Source: Pictodentalium vernedei
Lineage: Eukaryota; Mollusca; Scaphopoda; Dentaliida; Dentaliidae
Assembly (NCBI GenBank): GCA_031216915.1
Contig: CM062293.1
Location: forward strand, 147,506,285 to 147,570,284
DNA: 64,000 bases
Direction of reading: 5' to 3'
Shown here: positions 11,517 to 23,344 of the stretch, piece by piece
How the letters are laid out: every line of letters starts with the position of its first letter
Position numbering within the stretch: the first letter of the stretch is position 1
The notes under the pieces: generated by a model
Database searches by the model: none
Told to the model about the DNA's origin: nothing
The model's input: the letters and a program-made list of their open reading frames with translations, nothing else
Program-made: the position numbers and the translations under genes

Positions 11517-11830
11517 GGGTGCACGGTGGCTCAATGGTTACAGCGATGGACTTCAAACTGAAAGGTCTACAGTTCGATCCCTGCAAGGGATAACTGGATT
11601 GTATCCTTGGCCAAGACACTTCATCCCGATTGGTCGTCGATGGTGCACTTGTCTTTAACCAATGCTAACCCTGCTTGTGTGGAGTAAGTATGTTGGGGAG
11701 TCTGACAGTTGCTTGCTGTTGCTTAATGGTTCTCTCTGGGTACTGCAGCTTCCTCCACCAATAAAACTGTCAGGCACGAGGTAACCCTGCCTGTTGAAAG
11801 TGTCATTAAACCCTGGTCTGTGGATTTGAG
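11517..11830 (+). mobile_element. tRNA-derived SINE (diverged)
   Basis: The head has a pol III A-box-like GTGGCTCAATGGTTACAGCG and B-box-like AGTTCGATCCCTGC. It is followed by the shared SINE body phrase GGCCAAGACACTTCATCCC and a 3' part with CCAATAAAACTGTCAGGC. The ATAA tail seen in the other copies is missing. Confidence 0.7.
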
Positions 11831-12137
11831 GTGAACAGACGTTTGAGTCAAGTTACCTAAAATGAAAAACACGCGAATAAAAAATGGCTCACACCAAACT
11901 GTCGCCAGATCACACAAAATTTTTGCCAAGTTGAATGATCTATTACAAATGAATGGAGGAATGATGTTGAGCATCAACCAATCATCTGCTGCATAATTGT
12001 TTGCATCTGCATTATTGGCCAACAGAGCATCTATAGTACTATACTTCATGCAGATGCAAACACCTATGCTGGTGATTGGTTAATGCTCAACATCAAAGCC
12101 CATGCCAAGATTAGGTTATAATTTCAACTAATTTGTA

Positions 12138-12490
12138 GGGAGCATGGTGGCTCAGTGGTAGACTTTTGGACTTCTATGCTAGAGGTCCCGAGTTCGACCT
12201 CCATCTGGGACAACCCAAATTGTGTCCTTGGGCAAGACACTTTATCCCAGTTGCCTACATGAGGGCATGATGATGCCATGTACTAAGGCGTACTGCACTT
12301 CGATGGTGCACATGTCTTCAACCGCTGTAACTCTGCTTGGGCAGAGCTTGAAGAGAGTTAGAATGTTGAGGAACTGGCAGTTGTCCGCCGATGCTCGGTG
12401 GTTCTCTCCGGCTTCGTCCACCCGTAAAACTGTCGCGGTCACGATTAGCCATATGTGACCTCAAACATCAATAAATAAATAAATAAATAA
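12138..12490 (+). mobile_element. tRNA-derived SINE
   Basis: A-box-like TGGCTCAGTGGTAGACTTTTG, B-box-like CGAGTTCGACCTCC, the phrase GTCCTTGGGCAAGACACTTT, and a 3' end with CCCGTAAAACTGTCGCGG ending in an (AATA)n tail. Head, body and tail are in the expected order. Non-coding. Confidence 0.85.
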
Positions 12491-12905
12491 CTAATTTGTA
12501 TCTGAATTGCTGCAACACAGCCTCATTATTGTTCCTAAGAATTCATCTGAATTCATCAGGATATGGATATTGCCCACAGAAGCAACAACTTGCTGAACAG
12601 ACGTTTGGGTCAAGTGGAGGTTACCTAAAATGAAAAACACACGAATAAAAAATGGGTCACGCCAAATTGTCGCCGGGGTACACAAAATTTTTGCCAAGTT
12701 GAATGATCTATTACAAATGAATGGTGGAATGATGTTGAGTATCAACCAATCATCTCCTGCATAGTTGTTTGCATCTGCATTATTGGTCAACAGAGCATCT
12801 ATAGTACTATACTTCATGCAGATGCAAAAGCCTATGCTAGTGATTGGTTGATGCTCAACATCAAAGCCCATGCCAAGATTAGGTTATAATTTCAACTAAT
12901 TTGTG

Positions 12906-13262
12906 GGGAGCATGGTGGCTCAGTGGTAAACTGTTGGACTTCTATACTAGAGGTCCCGAGTTCGACCTCCGTCCTGGACGACCCGCATTGTGTCCTTTGG
13001 CAAGACACTTTATCCCGGTTGCATACATGGGGGCATGATGATGCCATGTACTAAGGCATACTGCACGTCGATGGTGCACATGTCTTCAACCGCTGTGACT
13101 CTGCTTGGGCGGAGCTTGAAGTGAGTTAGAATGTTGAGGAACTGGCAGTTGTCCGTCGATGCCCAGTGGTTCTCTCCGGCTTCCTCGACCCGTAAAACGG
13201 TCATGGTCAAGATTAGCCATATGTGACCTTAAACAACAATAAATAAATAAATAAATAAATAA
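12906..13262 (+). mobile_element. tRNA-derived SINE (duplicate copy)
   Basis: It has the same structure as the copy at 12138 and lies within the second copy of the tandem duplication, so it probably arose by duplication and not by separate insertion. It ends in an (AAAT)n tail. Confidence 0.85.
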
Positions 13263-13269
13263 CTAATTT

Positions 13270-13814
13270 CAGGCCTTAAAATTTGTCTCGATTCATGAGA
13301 ATCAGTTTCGATTCTCGCGAGCTCCTTTGCGAGAATCAATTTTCAGTTCTTAAATATTTTGAATTTGAGAGTACTGTTGTGTGAGTGCAACATTTACATA
13401 TGCCATAGTAAAAGGCAAACGTCATAGTTTTTTTCAGAGAGTTTTCCCTTTATGGGCCCAGTTTCCATTTTGTCGAGTTTCTCACACGTGTACACGTAGA
13501 ACACATGTTCCAACATACAGGCGTTTGGTGGTCTGGCTGATGGAAATTACAATATCGTGGCAGTGGTGTCTTGTGAAGTCTTGGCTGTCTATATATGCAG
13601 CCAAGACTTCACTATACACCACTGCTAAGTGTAGTTTTTTTACCTTATTATGAGGGACAAAGACAGAGCATTCTCTTGGCTTGTTAAAGCCACCTTTAGA
13701 ATCTACAAGAATCAAATGAACATTTTGCGCGAATCTATGTTGATTCTCATTGTTTACCTTGCGAGAATCATTTGCGCGAATCGATTCGGATTCGTGCATG
13801 AATTTTAATCCCTG
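13270..13814. mobile_element. 545-bp MITE with 6-bp target duplication
   Basis: Ends are CAGGCCTTAAAATT and, inverted, CAGGGATTAAAATT. TAATTT flanks both sides (13264-13269 and 13815-13820), while the paralogous empty site at about 12491-12497 has one TAATTT. The body carries ATTCGCG-type motifs and a hairpin at about 13560-13622 (AGTCTTGGCTG / CAGCCAAGACT). No coding capacity. Fragments lie at 8745-8817 and 9763-9850. Confidence 0.85.
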
Positions 13815-14088
13815 TAATTTGTATCTGAATTGCTGCAACACAGCCTCATTATTGTTCCTAAGAATTCATCAGGATATGGATATTGCCCACAGAAGCAACA
13901 ACTTGGCTATCATACAACAGTTCATGTATCAGCATAGTTGCAATACATATATATTTAGGTTACCTAACAGGCTACTGGAATCACGTGCAGGGGAACAATT
14001 GATAGGTTACCAATGCTCAGACCATGTGGATGATAAATCGGTTACACAAAATTTTGAAAACAGCAGGCCTGTATACCCCAATAAATAA

Positions 14089-14868
14089 ACAAGAGGCCCA
14101 CAGGGCCTGAAGCGCTCATTTTGAACAGAACACAATATAAACAGAGTCCAAGAAAGAGCAGACCTACATTAAGCAATCCATCTCCATAGCCTACACTGTC
14201 AATCCTTGAGTCCCTCAGGAGTGATAAAAATAATCCGGACATCATGCCTTTTCTTCAGTTGATCATAATGTAAAATGTAGAGCTCCCCTATGAAGCCTCT
14301 TGATACAACCTATGTGGATTAATCTTAGTTACACACCTCTAGAGGGTACTGAATACAAAATTTTTAATTCTTCAGCAACATGGCCAATTCCAGCTCCTAT
14401 AGGGAGCCCAAATATTAACCGGGGCTCTCGATTTGAACAAAGCTGAATCTGACTTCCCAAGAGTTGTTGTGTACCAAATATGAAAGCATTCTGACTGTTG
14501 GATCTGAAGAAGAGAAATTTTAAAGAAATTTCTTCATATTGCACTAAGTTAAAATTTGGGCTACCATAGAGAGCCCAATATTAACCTATAGATCTGATTT
14601 GAACAAACTTGAATCTGACTCCCCTAGAGATGTTGTATACCAAATTTGAAAGCATTCTGACTAGTGGATCTGCAGAAGATTTTTAAAGAAATTCCCTCAT
14701 ATTGTATTAAATTAAATTTCAGGTCCCCTTATGGAGCCCAAATATTAACCCAGGCACTCAAATTGATCAAACTTGAATCTGACCCACCTAGAGATGTTGT
14801 ATACCAGATATGAAAGCATTCCGACTGGTGGATCTGAAGAAGAAGATTTTTAAAGAAATTTAAATTTT
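14089..14868 (+). mobile_element. pearl/CvA-like element, left part
   Basis: A start-like sequence AAGAGGCCCACAGGGCCTGA with a short palindrome is followed by unique sequence and then about three 165-bp tandem units (14340-14868), marked by TTGAATCTGAC and GTGGATCTGAAGAAG. The last unit is cut at GATTTTTAAAGAAA, where the DIRS-type element begins. A matching right part seems to resume at about 23345. This 5' end plus tandem core is the layout of pearl/CvA Helitron-related elements; the reading is inference. Confidence 0.55.
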
Positions 14869-15210
14869 ATAGTAAATTTCCTTTCTTATTATACCTACCA
14901 CAATTGTTTACTACAGGCTTGCACTGCAGTGGAAGACCCTAACTCGGAAAATATACTCTCTATTTGATCTTTCCCAAGAGATTTGGGAAAGAAAAGTGGT
15001 GCAAAAACACCACAAAAAAATAAGCCAAAACTGGGTCGAGCGCCATCGGTGCACACCCAGTAGGAGTTATGTGATCAGTGGGAAGGAAGGATTCTTACCC
15101 GAATAAGAAGATGGGAGGGCCTCCATGTAAACAATTGCGGTAGGTACAACAAGAAAGGAAATTTATTATAAAATTTAAATTTCTTATCAACCCACCTTAC
15201 AATTGTTTAC
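14869..15210 (-). mobile_element. DIRS-type element, terminal and internal complementary repeats
   Basis: TTTAAATTTTATAGTAAATT at 14868 onward is found inverted at about 15130-15180, and a third, direct copy of its inner part (CAATTGTTTACTACAGGCT) lies at about 15193-15211. Three such related copies next to the tyrosine-recombinase end match the inverted terminal repeat plus internal complementary region that DIRS elements use to circularise. The partner repeat at the other end is not visible. Confidence 0.6.
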
Positions 15211-15309
15211 TACAGGCTGAATAGACAATAGGATGGAGGGAATCACATACCCAACCCACACATAACCCAGTTGCACTGGAACTGTGGACAGAGGTAGAGG
15301 CCCCTAGGC

Positions 15310-16240
15310 CTATCAAATCATAGCATCACAAACATTAGTAAAAGATAATGAGAGATGAGGCGTATGGTTATGTGCGACGCACAGACAGAAAGGGCAGTAA
15401 CAGCACAGAGTTGGAACTGACCTTGTAAGAAGCCGAATGGCTGGGATAGACAACAGTCTGAGCAGGAGAGGGCCTGTAGTACAAAGGTCCTCTGTCTGCT
15501 CCTGCAACTGTTGCAGATAAGTGGAAAAAGTAGCATTTCTCCAGTAGGCTGCTAGCATAACATCCGACAACATGACAGAGTTAGTATAAGCCCCAAGAGG
15601 TAGATAATGCAGGCACCTTGTGGCAGAAAAACGATTGGTAATACAATCATCAATCACCAGTCGCTAGACGAGCGGAACCTGCACGAATAGCAAGACAAAT
15701 CCATCGAGAAATGGATTGAGAGATCTTCTGTTGACCAGGAATAAGAGACAGAAAATCGTTCCTACCCTTCCAAATGAACAGTGTCCAGTTGAGAGAAAAG
15801 CGAATTGCACGAACCGGACAGAGCAAAGGGTGTTTACCCTCAACAGAAGGAAGCGTCCCGATACAGATAGGAGGCGCAGTAGTTTCTGGTATCTGATTCT
15901 TGGCCAGAAAGGAGCAATCACTGGTAAACATAACACTGGTGGGAGAGCTCCAGAAAAAGGCCGGGTCAACCTAGAGGGCGTGAAGCTCACTAACCAGTCC
16001 GGCTGAGGCAAAAGTCATCAAAAAAGCCACCTTGTAAGTGAGAAAACGCATATCCACCTGGGATAAAGGCTCAAACCGTGCACCCCCCCCCCCCCCACCC
16101 CAAGCAGAGCAGCACCCAACAAAGATTCCATCTTGGGATAAGCTGCAAAGTCCGAGGCCTTTTCAAGGAAACTCCACAATCTGTGTGATCGAAGGAGTGA
16201 CAGAAGCAAAAAAGTGATCCGCACACCATCGACAGAAGAT
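15310..16240 (-). pseudogene. DIRS tyrosine recombinase (decayed)
   Basis: On the minus strand the C-terminal part of a crypton/DIRS-type tyrosine recombinase is seen in pieces: SFLAKNQIPETTAPPICIG and LCPVRAIRFSLNW (about 15800-15920), SISRWICLAIRAG (about 15665-15705) and the block with AAYWRNATFSTYL (about 15520-15560), which should contain the catalytic tyrosine. The frame changes several times and stops intervene. A C tract at 16081-16096 sits in the upstream part. The enzyme would insert circular cDNA without target duplication. This copy cannot be active. Confidence 0.7.
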
Positions 16241-18060
16241 CTTCCACTTAGCCACAGAGGTTAAACCAGAAGAAAAGCAACTCCACTGCTCGTCTCGAAA
16301 AAATCGGTATGGAGGAGACAGAACCTGACAAAAGACATATGCGAAGGCACAATGAAGTTGGGTTGAACTGAAACTTCCACAGGCGACCTTGGCAAAGAAG
16401 GTCGCAACAAAGAAGGAGACATGCCAGAACTGCCACCAACAGTGAGCAGAGCAGATTGATCCACACCCACTGAGGCGACAGAGGTGCGATCGAAATGATT
16501 CGACAACTGCAGGTTCGTATCTGGACTAGAACCTGAGGCAGAATCAGAACCAACAGGAAGGTGAAGCCGACAAGACCATTCGAAAGGAGGGACAGTGCAT
16601 CCACAGCGAAAGCCAGAGCATTAGGACACAGAGACACGAAAGTGTCCACCCGATGGTTCCAATGAGTCGCAAAGAGATCGATGTGGGGACGACCCCAGAG
16701 ATCGCAAAGAGACTGGAACACCGCCATATGGAGCATCCACATGGTGGAAAAGAACCTGCCCTGTCGGTCCAGGGAGTCAGCTAGGACGTTCAGATGAATG
16801 GGAATGTGACAAATCACCACTCTGGCATTGACATCCTGTGCGAGTAAAATAAGATCCTGAACCAATTCGTTTTTGAGAACATAGTGCGTGCCGCCCTGGT
16901 TCCGAATTCTGAATGTAAACAAGCACTGTCGAATTGTCAGACAACAGAAGGACCTGACAATTCGAAAGGTGGGGGATCCACTGCCGGAAAGAAGAGTAAG
17001 AAGCTTCTTCTGGTCGCTGTGAAGAGCTGCTGGATCCTGGTCCCATGACACGTGAAGGGAAAGACCTAGAGGATCCAACATCACACCCCATCCGAGATCA
17101 CTGGCGACTGCCGTCAGAACACGATCGGACGTGGGGAAGTCCAACGGAACTCCCTGCATAATCCACTGAACATCTGTCAGGGGAGACAGTGACGGGGAAG
17201 AGACTCCGGTAACTGAAGTACCAGATCCAGAGAATCAACATTCGGCCTCCAACGACTGAGCAGAAAGTGTTGGAGAGGTCTGACATGCAGCCGACCTAGA
17301 GGAATGAGATCCGTCACTGAACCGCAGAGACTGAGCAGCCTAGGAAGACTCCGAGCTGTTGTGGACGTGGACTGGGACAGAGTCAGGGCAAAGGCTGAGA
17401 AAATCACAGCCCTTGCCCGGGAAAACGCCACCGTATCCAAATGAGTACGGAAGGCCATTCCAGATGACAAAATGACGGAGAAGGAACCAGATCCGACTTC
17501 TCCTCGTTGACTCTGAACCCTAGTGACGTGAGCAGGCTCAACAGTGTGTCGACATCCGACTCCAGAAAGGCAGCATTGGAATGCCTCTGGAGGATATCGA
17601 CTAGATATGCCTAAGAAGACACCCTGGACTGTGTGCGATGTAAGACTAACACATGCGACATCAGACGGGTGAAGGCCAGAAGGGCATAGCCTTGAACTGG
17701 AAAACTCCCTGGTGAATGTAGCGGCGAACCAACCTGAAAGCCTCCATGCTGAACTTAGGAGCAATGATAGACTGGGTCAGGATGCTCAGATCGATAACCT
17801 GTCGGAGTCGGATGTCCTTCTTCGGATGTCCTTCTTCGGCACCAAGAACAGGCAGGAATAAAATCCCACTGACAGAATGTTCGTGATGACCTCGATCACC
17901 CCCTTTGACAGAAGATTGCCTATCTCTGTGATCAAAAGTTCCCAACGTGTAACGTTGAAAAGTACTTGTGTTGGAAGAGGCACTTGTGTTGGAAGAGGCA
18001 CTCTCGACTGAGTGGAATGCCTCAACCTGGGAAGAATCGAGGTGATGACTGTAGACGCTA
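16241..18060 (-). pseudogene. DIRS reverse transcriptase / RNase H (internally deleted)
   Basis: Minus-strand order: RT fingers with GFYSCLFLVPKKD and SMEAFRLVRRYIHQGVFQFK (17690-17890), then the thumb/connection with DLIPLGRLHVRPLQHFLLS (about 17250-17310), then RNase H. The RNase H has ASDLGWGVML, LLSDNSTVLVYIQ and NVLADSLDRQGR (about 16760-17110), followed by the DIRS-typical WGRPHIDLFATHWNHRV (about 16640-16690). The palm segment between RRYIHQG and FQFKAMPF is missing and no YxDD box is found, so both aspartate motifs of the polymerase are lost. At least four frame changes occur. RNase H keeps its main acidic positions but is not in one frame with the RT. Confidence 0.75.
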
Positions 18061-18560
18061 ACCCTTACCCTGTGAGTAAGTAGAAGTGGTTGCAGGAGGA
18101 TCAGCCCTTGGCTTCGCAGAGGAAGCAGAAGGGTACTTGTTAGGCTTTGGACGACCCTTGCCTCCAACAGAAGGCTGACGAAGCAGCAACTGATCTATGG
18201 AATGACATAGGGAGTCATCCCGGACCGTCACCACGGGACAATGGAATTGTTGCAGACCCACCGATAGAGGCAGATCGAAGAGCAGCGTGCTGCCCCTCAA
18301 GAAGGAAAGGGCTTGTGTGCAGCACAGTGTCCATGTGAACTAATTCCAAGTTAGCCGTGTTACAGGCATGTGTGTGAGAAGATGCATGAACTCCTTGGAC
18401 TGCACACACAAAAAGTCTGTATGTCGTCTAACTTATCTGGGAGCAGATAAGCAGCAAAGCAGAGATGACATTATCAAAGAGAGAAAGCATTCCAGCATCT
18501 CTCTCGATAAGCCCAACATGGACTCCAGAGTCTCCATATGAATGAAAGTGTCAATGACAC
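18060..18560 (-). pseudogene. DIRS gag, 3' part
   Basis: Directly upstream (minus strand) of the RT, a Ser/Pro/Lys-rich tail (KPNKYPSASSAKPRADPPAT) precedes a stop. The preceding sequence is compatible with a DIRS gag frame (FCV near 18400; hydrophobic LSLFDNVISALLL near 18450-18490). Gag is then cut by the satellite-bearing insertion; its other half appears at 21850-23300. Assignment rests on position and composition. Confidence 0.45.
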
Positions 18561-18569
18561 TGTAGCTTA

Positions 18570-21500
18570 ACTTGTTGGTTGTGTTTGATGAAAAGGATAA
18601 TGTTCAATGTTTATGAAAGGATTATGAAATAAGACAAGAATTGTGATAATTGGGAATATGTTCATTTCTGTTCCCTGTATGCTATGTTTTTGATAAAAAA
18701 TAATCTGAGGTGTACACTGTACTAAAGAGCTGAGGGGTGGGTAAATATGGCCTCACAGTTAATGTATGTGGCCCTCACAGTCAACGTATATCAACGAAAG
18801 TCACCAAGTTACAGTGAAATTATTCCAAAACGAGTTAATGTCATCCTATCAAGTTACATTGAAATCCCTTCATAAATATGGCCTGTAGACTGTGCTAACG
18901 GTTTTCAGGCTTCGGGCCACTGTAGCTGTCAGTTTCCCAATTGCGTCCAAAAGGGACGTTCTCATCTAGACATTATATGAAGTCAACCTACCAAGTTACA
19001 ATGAAATCCCTTCATAAATATGACCTGTAGACTGTGCGAAAGATTTTTGGGCTTTGGGCACGGCAGCTATCATGGCTGAATAATCAGAACCAAAAGGGGA
19101 CATTCTAATCTGGGCATCATCTGGAGTGATCCTACGAAGTTACAATGAAATCCCTTCAAAAATATGACCTGTAAACTGTGCTCAAGGTTTTCGGGCCCCT
19201 GAAGCTGTCAGAGTTGACCAATCACGATCCAAAAGGGGATGTCATTATCTAGGCATTATATGGAGTCAAACTAACAGGTTACAATGAAATCCTTCCATAA
19301 ATATGACCTATAGACTATGCTAAAGGTTTTGGGGTTTTGGGCTTGGGCAGCCATCAAGGCTGAATGATCGCAACCAAAAGGGGAAATTCTCATCTAGACA
19401 TTATTTGGAGTCATCCTACCAAGGTACAATGAAATCCTTCATAAATATCACCTGTAGACTGTTCTAAAGGTTTTTGGGATTCAGGCCCCTGAAGCCGTCA
19501 CAGTTGCCTAGTGGTGTCCAAAAGGGGCTGTTCTCATTTAGACATTATATGAAGTCAACCTACCAAATTACATTGAAATCCCTTCATAAATATGACCTGA
19601 AGACTGTGCTAAAGGTTTTCGGGCTTTGGGCTTGGGCAGCCATCATGGTTGAATGATCGCAACCAAAAGGGGACATTCTCATCTGGGCATCATCTGGAGT
19701 GATCCTACGAAGCTACAATGAAATCCCTTCATAAATATGACCTGTAGAGTGTGCTCAAGATTTTCAGGCTTCGGGCACCTGTAGCCATCACAGTTGACAA
19801 TTCACGACCAAAAGGGGATGTCATCATCTAGGCATTATATGGAGTCAACCTAACAAGTTACAATGAAATCCTTCCATAAATAGGACCTATAGACTATGCT
19901 AAAGGTTTTTGGGCTCAGGCAGCCATCACGGCTGAATGATCATGACAAAAAGGGGACGTTCTCATCTAGACATTATGGAGTCATCCTACCAAGCTACAAT
20001 GAAATCCCTTCATATTATGGCCTGTAGACTGTTCTAAAGGTTTTCGGGCTTCGGGCCCCTGTAGCTGTCACAGTTGCCCAATCGAGTCGAAAAGGGGACG
20101 TTCTCATCTAGACATTATATGAAGTCAAACCTACCAAGTTACAATGAAATCCCTTCATAAATATGACCTGTGGACTGAGCTAAAGATATTCAGGTTTTGG
20201 GCTCGGGCAGCCATCATGGTTGAATGATCGAAACCAAAAGGGGACATTCTCATCTGGGCATCATCTGGAGTGATCCTATGAAGTTACAATGAAATCCCTT
20301 CATAAATATGACCTGTAGACTGTGCTCAAAATTTTCGGGCTTCGGATACCAGTAGCCATCAGTTGACCAATCACGACCAAAAGGGGATGTCATCGTCTAG
20401 GCATTGTATGGAGTCAACCTAACAAGTTACAATGAAATCCTTCCTTAAATACGACCTATAGACTATGCTAAAAGTCTTTGGGCTCAGGCAGCCATAAAGG
20501 CTGAATGATTGTGACCAAAAGGGGATGTTCACATATAGATATTATTTGGAGTCATCCTACCAAGCTACAATGAAATCCCTTCATAATTATGACCTGCAGA
20601 CTGTTCTAAAGGTCTTCAGGCTTTGGCCCCTGTAGCCGCCACAGTTGTCCAATTGTGTCCAAAAAGGGATATTCTCATCTAGACATTATATGAAGTCAAC
20701 CTACCAACTTACAATGAAATCCCTTCATAAATATGACCTGTAAACTGTGCTAAAGGTTCTTGGGCAACCATCATGGTTGAGTGATCACAACCAAAGGGGA
20801 CAATCTCATCTGGGCATCATCAGGAGTGATCCTGAAGTTACAATGAAATCACTTCATAAATAAGACCTGTAGACTGTGCTCAAGGTTTTTGGCTTCGGGC
20901 ACCTGTAGCCATCACAGTTGACCAATCACGACCAAAAGGGGATGTCATCATCTAGGCATTATATGGAGTCAACCTAACAGGTTACAATGAAGTCCTTCAA
21001 TAAATATGACCTTTTGCCTATGCTAAAGATTTTTGAGCTCAGGCACCCATCAAGGCTGAATGATCGCGATAAAAATGGGATGTTCTCATCTGCACATTAT
21101 TTGGAGTCATCTTACCAAGTTACAATGAAATCTCTTCATAAATATGACCTGTAGACTGTGCTAAAGGTTTTCAGGCTTCGGGCCCCTGTAGCCAATCACA
21201 ACCTAGACATTATATGAAGTCAACCCACCAAGTTACAATGAAATTCCTCAATAAATATGACCGGTAGACTGTGCTAAAGGTTTTCTTGTTTTGGGCTTGG
21301 GCAGTCGTCATGGTTGGCAGATCACACCCAAATAGGGAAATTCTCATCTAGACATCATAAGGAGTTATCCTACCAAGTTACAATGAAATCCCTTCATATT
21401 AAACATGACCTGCAGACTGTGCTAAAAGTTTTGGGTTGCGGGATTGGGCAGCCATCACGGTTGGCAGATCATGCCCAAAAGGGGACGTTCTCATCTAGGC

Positions 21501-21795
21501 ATTATACAGAGGCATCCTACCAAGTTACAATGAAATCCCTTCATAAATACGACCTGTAGACTGTGCTAATGGTTTTCAGGTTTTGGGCTCCGGCAGCCAT
21601 ACCGGTTGACTGATCGCAACCAAAAGGGGACATTCTCATATAGACATGACCCCAAACCTGCATATGAAATTTCGTGACGATCAGACAAGAACTGCAGGGT
21701 GTAGCCCATGCTAAAGGAAAAGGTTCACAGACTCACAGACTTCCGCACGCGTGATGGCAATTCCTTATCTTGACTTTGTCAAGTTAAGCTAAAAA
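18570..21795. repeat. 143-bp satellite array with 571-bp higher-order period, probable mobile element core
   Basis: About 20 units contain variants of TACAATGAAATCCCTTCATA followed by ATGACCTGTAGACTGTGC, spaced about 143 bp from 18850 to 21550. Every fourth unit shares private variants: CATCTGGGCATCATCTGGAG occurs near 19115, 19685 and 20256, with a variant near 20812. After the last unit, a terminal part (21640-21795) with GAAATTTCGTGACGATCAGA ends in the hairpin CTTATCTTGAC TTT GTCAAGTTAAG followed by CTAA. A tandem core plus terminal hairpin and CTAA suggests a Helitron/pearl-type non-autonomous element. It splits the DIRS gag. Confidence 0.75.
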
Positions 21796-21849
21796 TGGCT
21801 GGCTTGGGAGTTGGAGTCCTGATCCAAGACCGTCAAAGTCTGTCAAACT

Positions 21850-23300
21850 TATGGATTGGCCCAATTGTAGGAACGATAATGCGCCGGAGACAAAAACGTG
21901 TCAACCCTGATGAAGAACCACGTCTTCATAGCCTTGGAACTCAGCTTTGAGATGGGCTGATGGTTTGAGATCTGGAAGGAACCCAAACACAAAGTCAAGA
22001 GCTGCCCCCAAGTGAGAAGATTGTTGGCTCTGAACGTCAGGTATGTCGGAATCATCCCCTGAGTCGGAAGACACATAGCCCATCATGGGCAAACCAGCTG
22101 ACGTCTCCCATGGTATAGGCACACCAAGGGGATCAGAAAGTGGCCTGTTTCCAATCCGGGGAGGTGGTGCCACAGGGGGCACCCGGAAACCACTTGTAGC
22201 CTTGCTGGAAACAACAGAAAAGGCTCTTGAACAGAACCAAAGTGAGCAAGGAGAGGGCCTCCCTAAGCTCACTGACTGTGCCGGCCATTTCGACATGGGA
22301 ACGAATCGACAAAGTGGCTTCACTTCTGACCCATTTAAGCAGCGAAGGGTCACGATCCTCAAATACACCTGACGTGGGGTGACGAGCTGCAGCCGAAACA
22401 TCTGAAGGCAGATGTTACTGGGGTATGACATACCCCGAGGATCTACAGAGCGGAAAGTCAGGAGAGTCGCCACGGACCTCTGCAGGACAGAAGGTCTGGG
22501 CTGCACAAAAAAACATTGGTCCCGCAAAACTGGCCATGGGACCTGAAACGCCATGGAGCTCATGGTGACCCCACCATGAACATCTGAATCCAATGAGAAA
22601 AACTGCAGTACTCGACAGCTGAGAGACCACAGTAGAGGGTTCGGCCGCCAGCCCCTTCGAACTTTGCCAAGTTGAAGTCAGGGAAGGCTGAGGCCGATAC
22701 CGCACATCTACACTACCAGACATCTCTGCAGACCCCTACAGGGATAAAATTGCTGTTCTCAACGGCTGAGAGGACACTGCAGGGGGTTCGATCGGCAGCC
22801 ACTTACGACTTCGCCAAGTTTGAAGTCAGGGAAGGCTGAGGCCGAAACCCCATGCCTAAACTACCAGACACCTCTGCTGACTCCTGCAGGGATAAAACTG
22901 CCGTGCTCAACGGAGGAGAGGCAACAGCAGGGGGTTTGGTCGGCAGCCACTTCCAACTTTGCCGAGTTGAAGTCAGGGAAGGCTGAGTCCGATACCCCAC
23001 ATCCACACTACAGACATCGCTGCAGACCCCTGCAGGGATAAGCCGAGGCCGGCTGAAACGGTGACCGATGATGTCGCAGACGGAACAGCAGTAGCAGCAG
23101 ATACGACAGAAGCTGTTGAAACTGGTGGAAAAGAGGAGAGAGCAACTGAACTCGGCCTCCAAAGGAGGAGTCACATCCCTAGTGACAGCCTCAGATGTCG
23201 ACTGGAGAGGGACCATAGTCCCAGAACCAGGCATCTCTTCACCAGACAACTCAACATCTCCCGCAGTATCCATCATGGTTACAAAACTGTACATCCCCCA
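21850..23300 (-). pseudogene. DIRS gag, 5' part (probable)
   Basis: A 230-codon open frame (21901-22593, minus) has an acidic stretch MGYVSSDSGDDSDIPDVQSQ and a Phe/Leu/Pro-rich end with FVFGFLPDLKP, both in keeping with the N-terminal half of DIRS gag proteins. Upstream, 22600-23041 is a 150-bp minisatellite, so the true start is obscured; a further open frame (22803-23294) starts MYSFVTMMDTAGD. I infer gag from the position between the RT half at 18 kb and the element's expected 5' end. Low sequence recognition. Confidence 0.4.
22590..23041. repeat. 150-bp minisatellite, three copies
   Basis: Three units each contain TCAACGG (or TCGACAG) ..GAGAG..CAG..GGGTTCG/GGGTTTG..GGCAGCC and GAAGTCAGGGAAGGCTGAG (ends near 22690, 22840 and 22988). 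It lies within the probable DIRS gag and may be translated as an in-gene repeat, since 150 is close to a multiple of three. Confidence 0.8.
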
Positions 23301-23344
23301 TGGAGGGGTATAACTCTCACCAGACGTGGTTGTGTCAAGTACTT

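Larger units (their letters stand above)
11832..13904. repeat. Tandem duplication, about 764-bp unit
   Basis: The unit starting GAACAGACGTTTG at 11832 recurs at 12595 in the same orientation. Each copy holds a foldback segment (inverted arms about 11967-11990 and 12075-12097 in copy 1, built on GATGTTGAGCATCAACCAAT), a SINE, and a 3' flank beginning TAATTTGTATCTGAATTGC (12492 in copy 1, 13815 in copy 2). Copy 2 is interrupted by a MITE (13270-13814). Copy 1 therefore preserves the empty site. Confidence 0.85.

Noticed and set aside
18570-21795. CRISPR-like array
   Set aside because: The repeats are 143 bp, contiguous and diverging, without unique spacers, in an animal genome.
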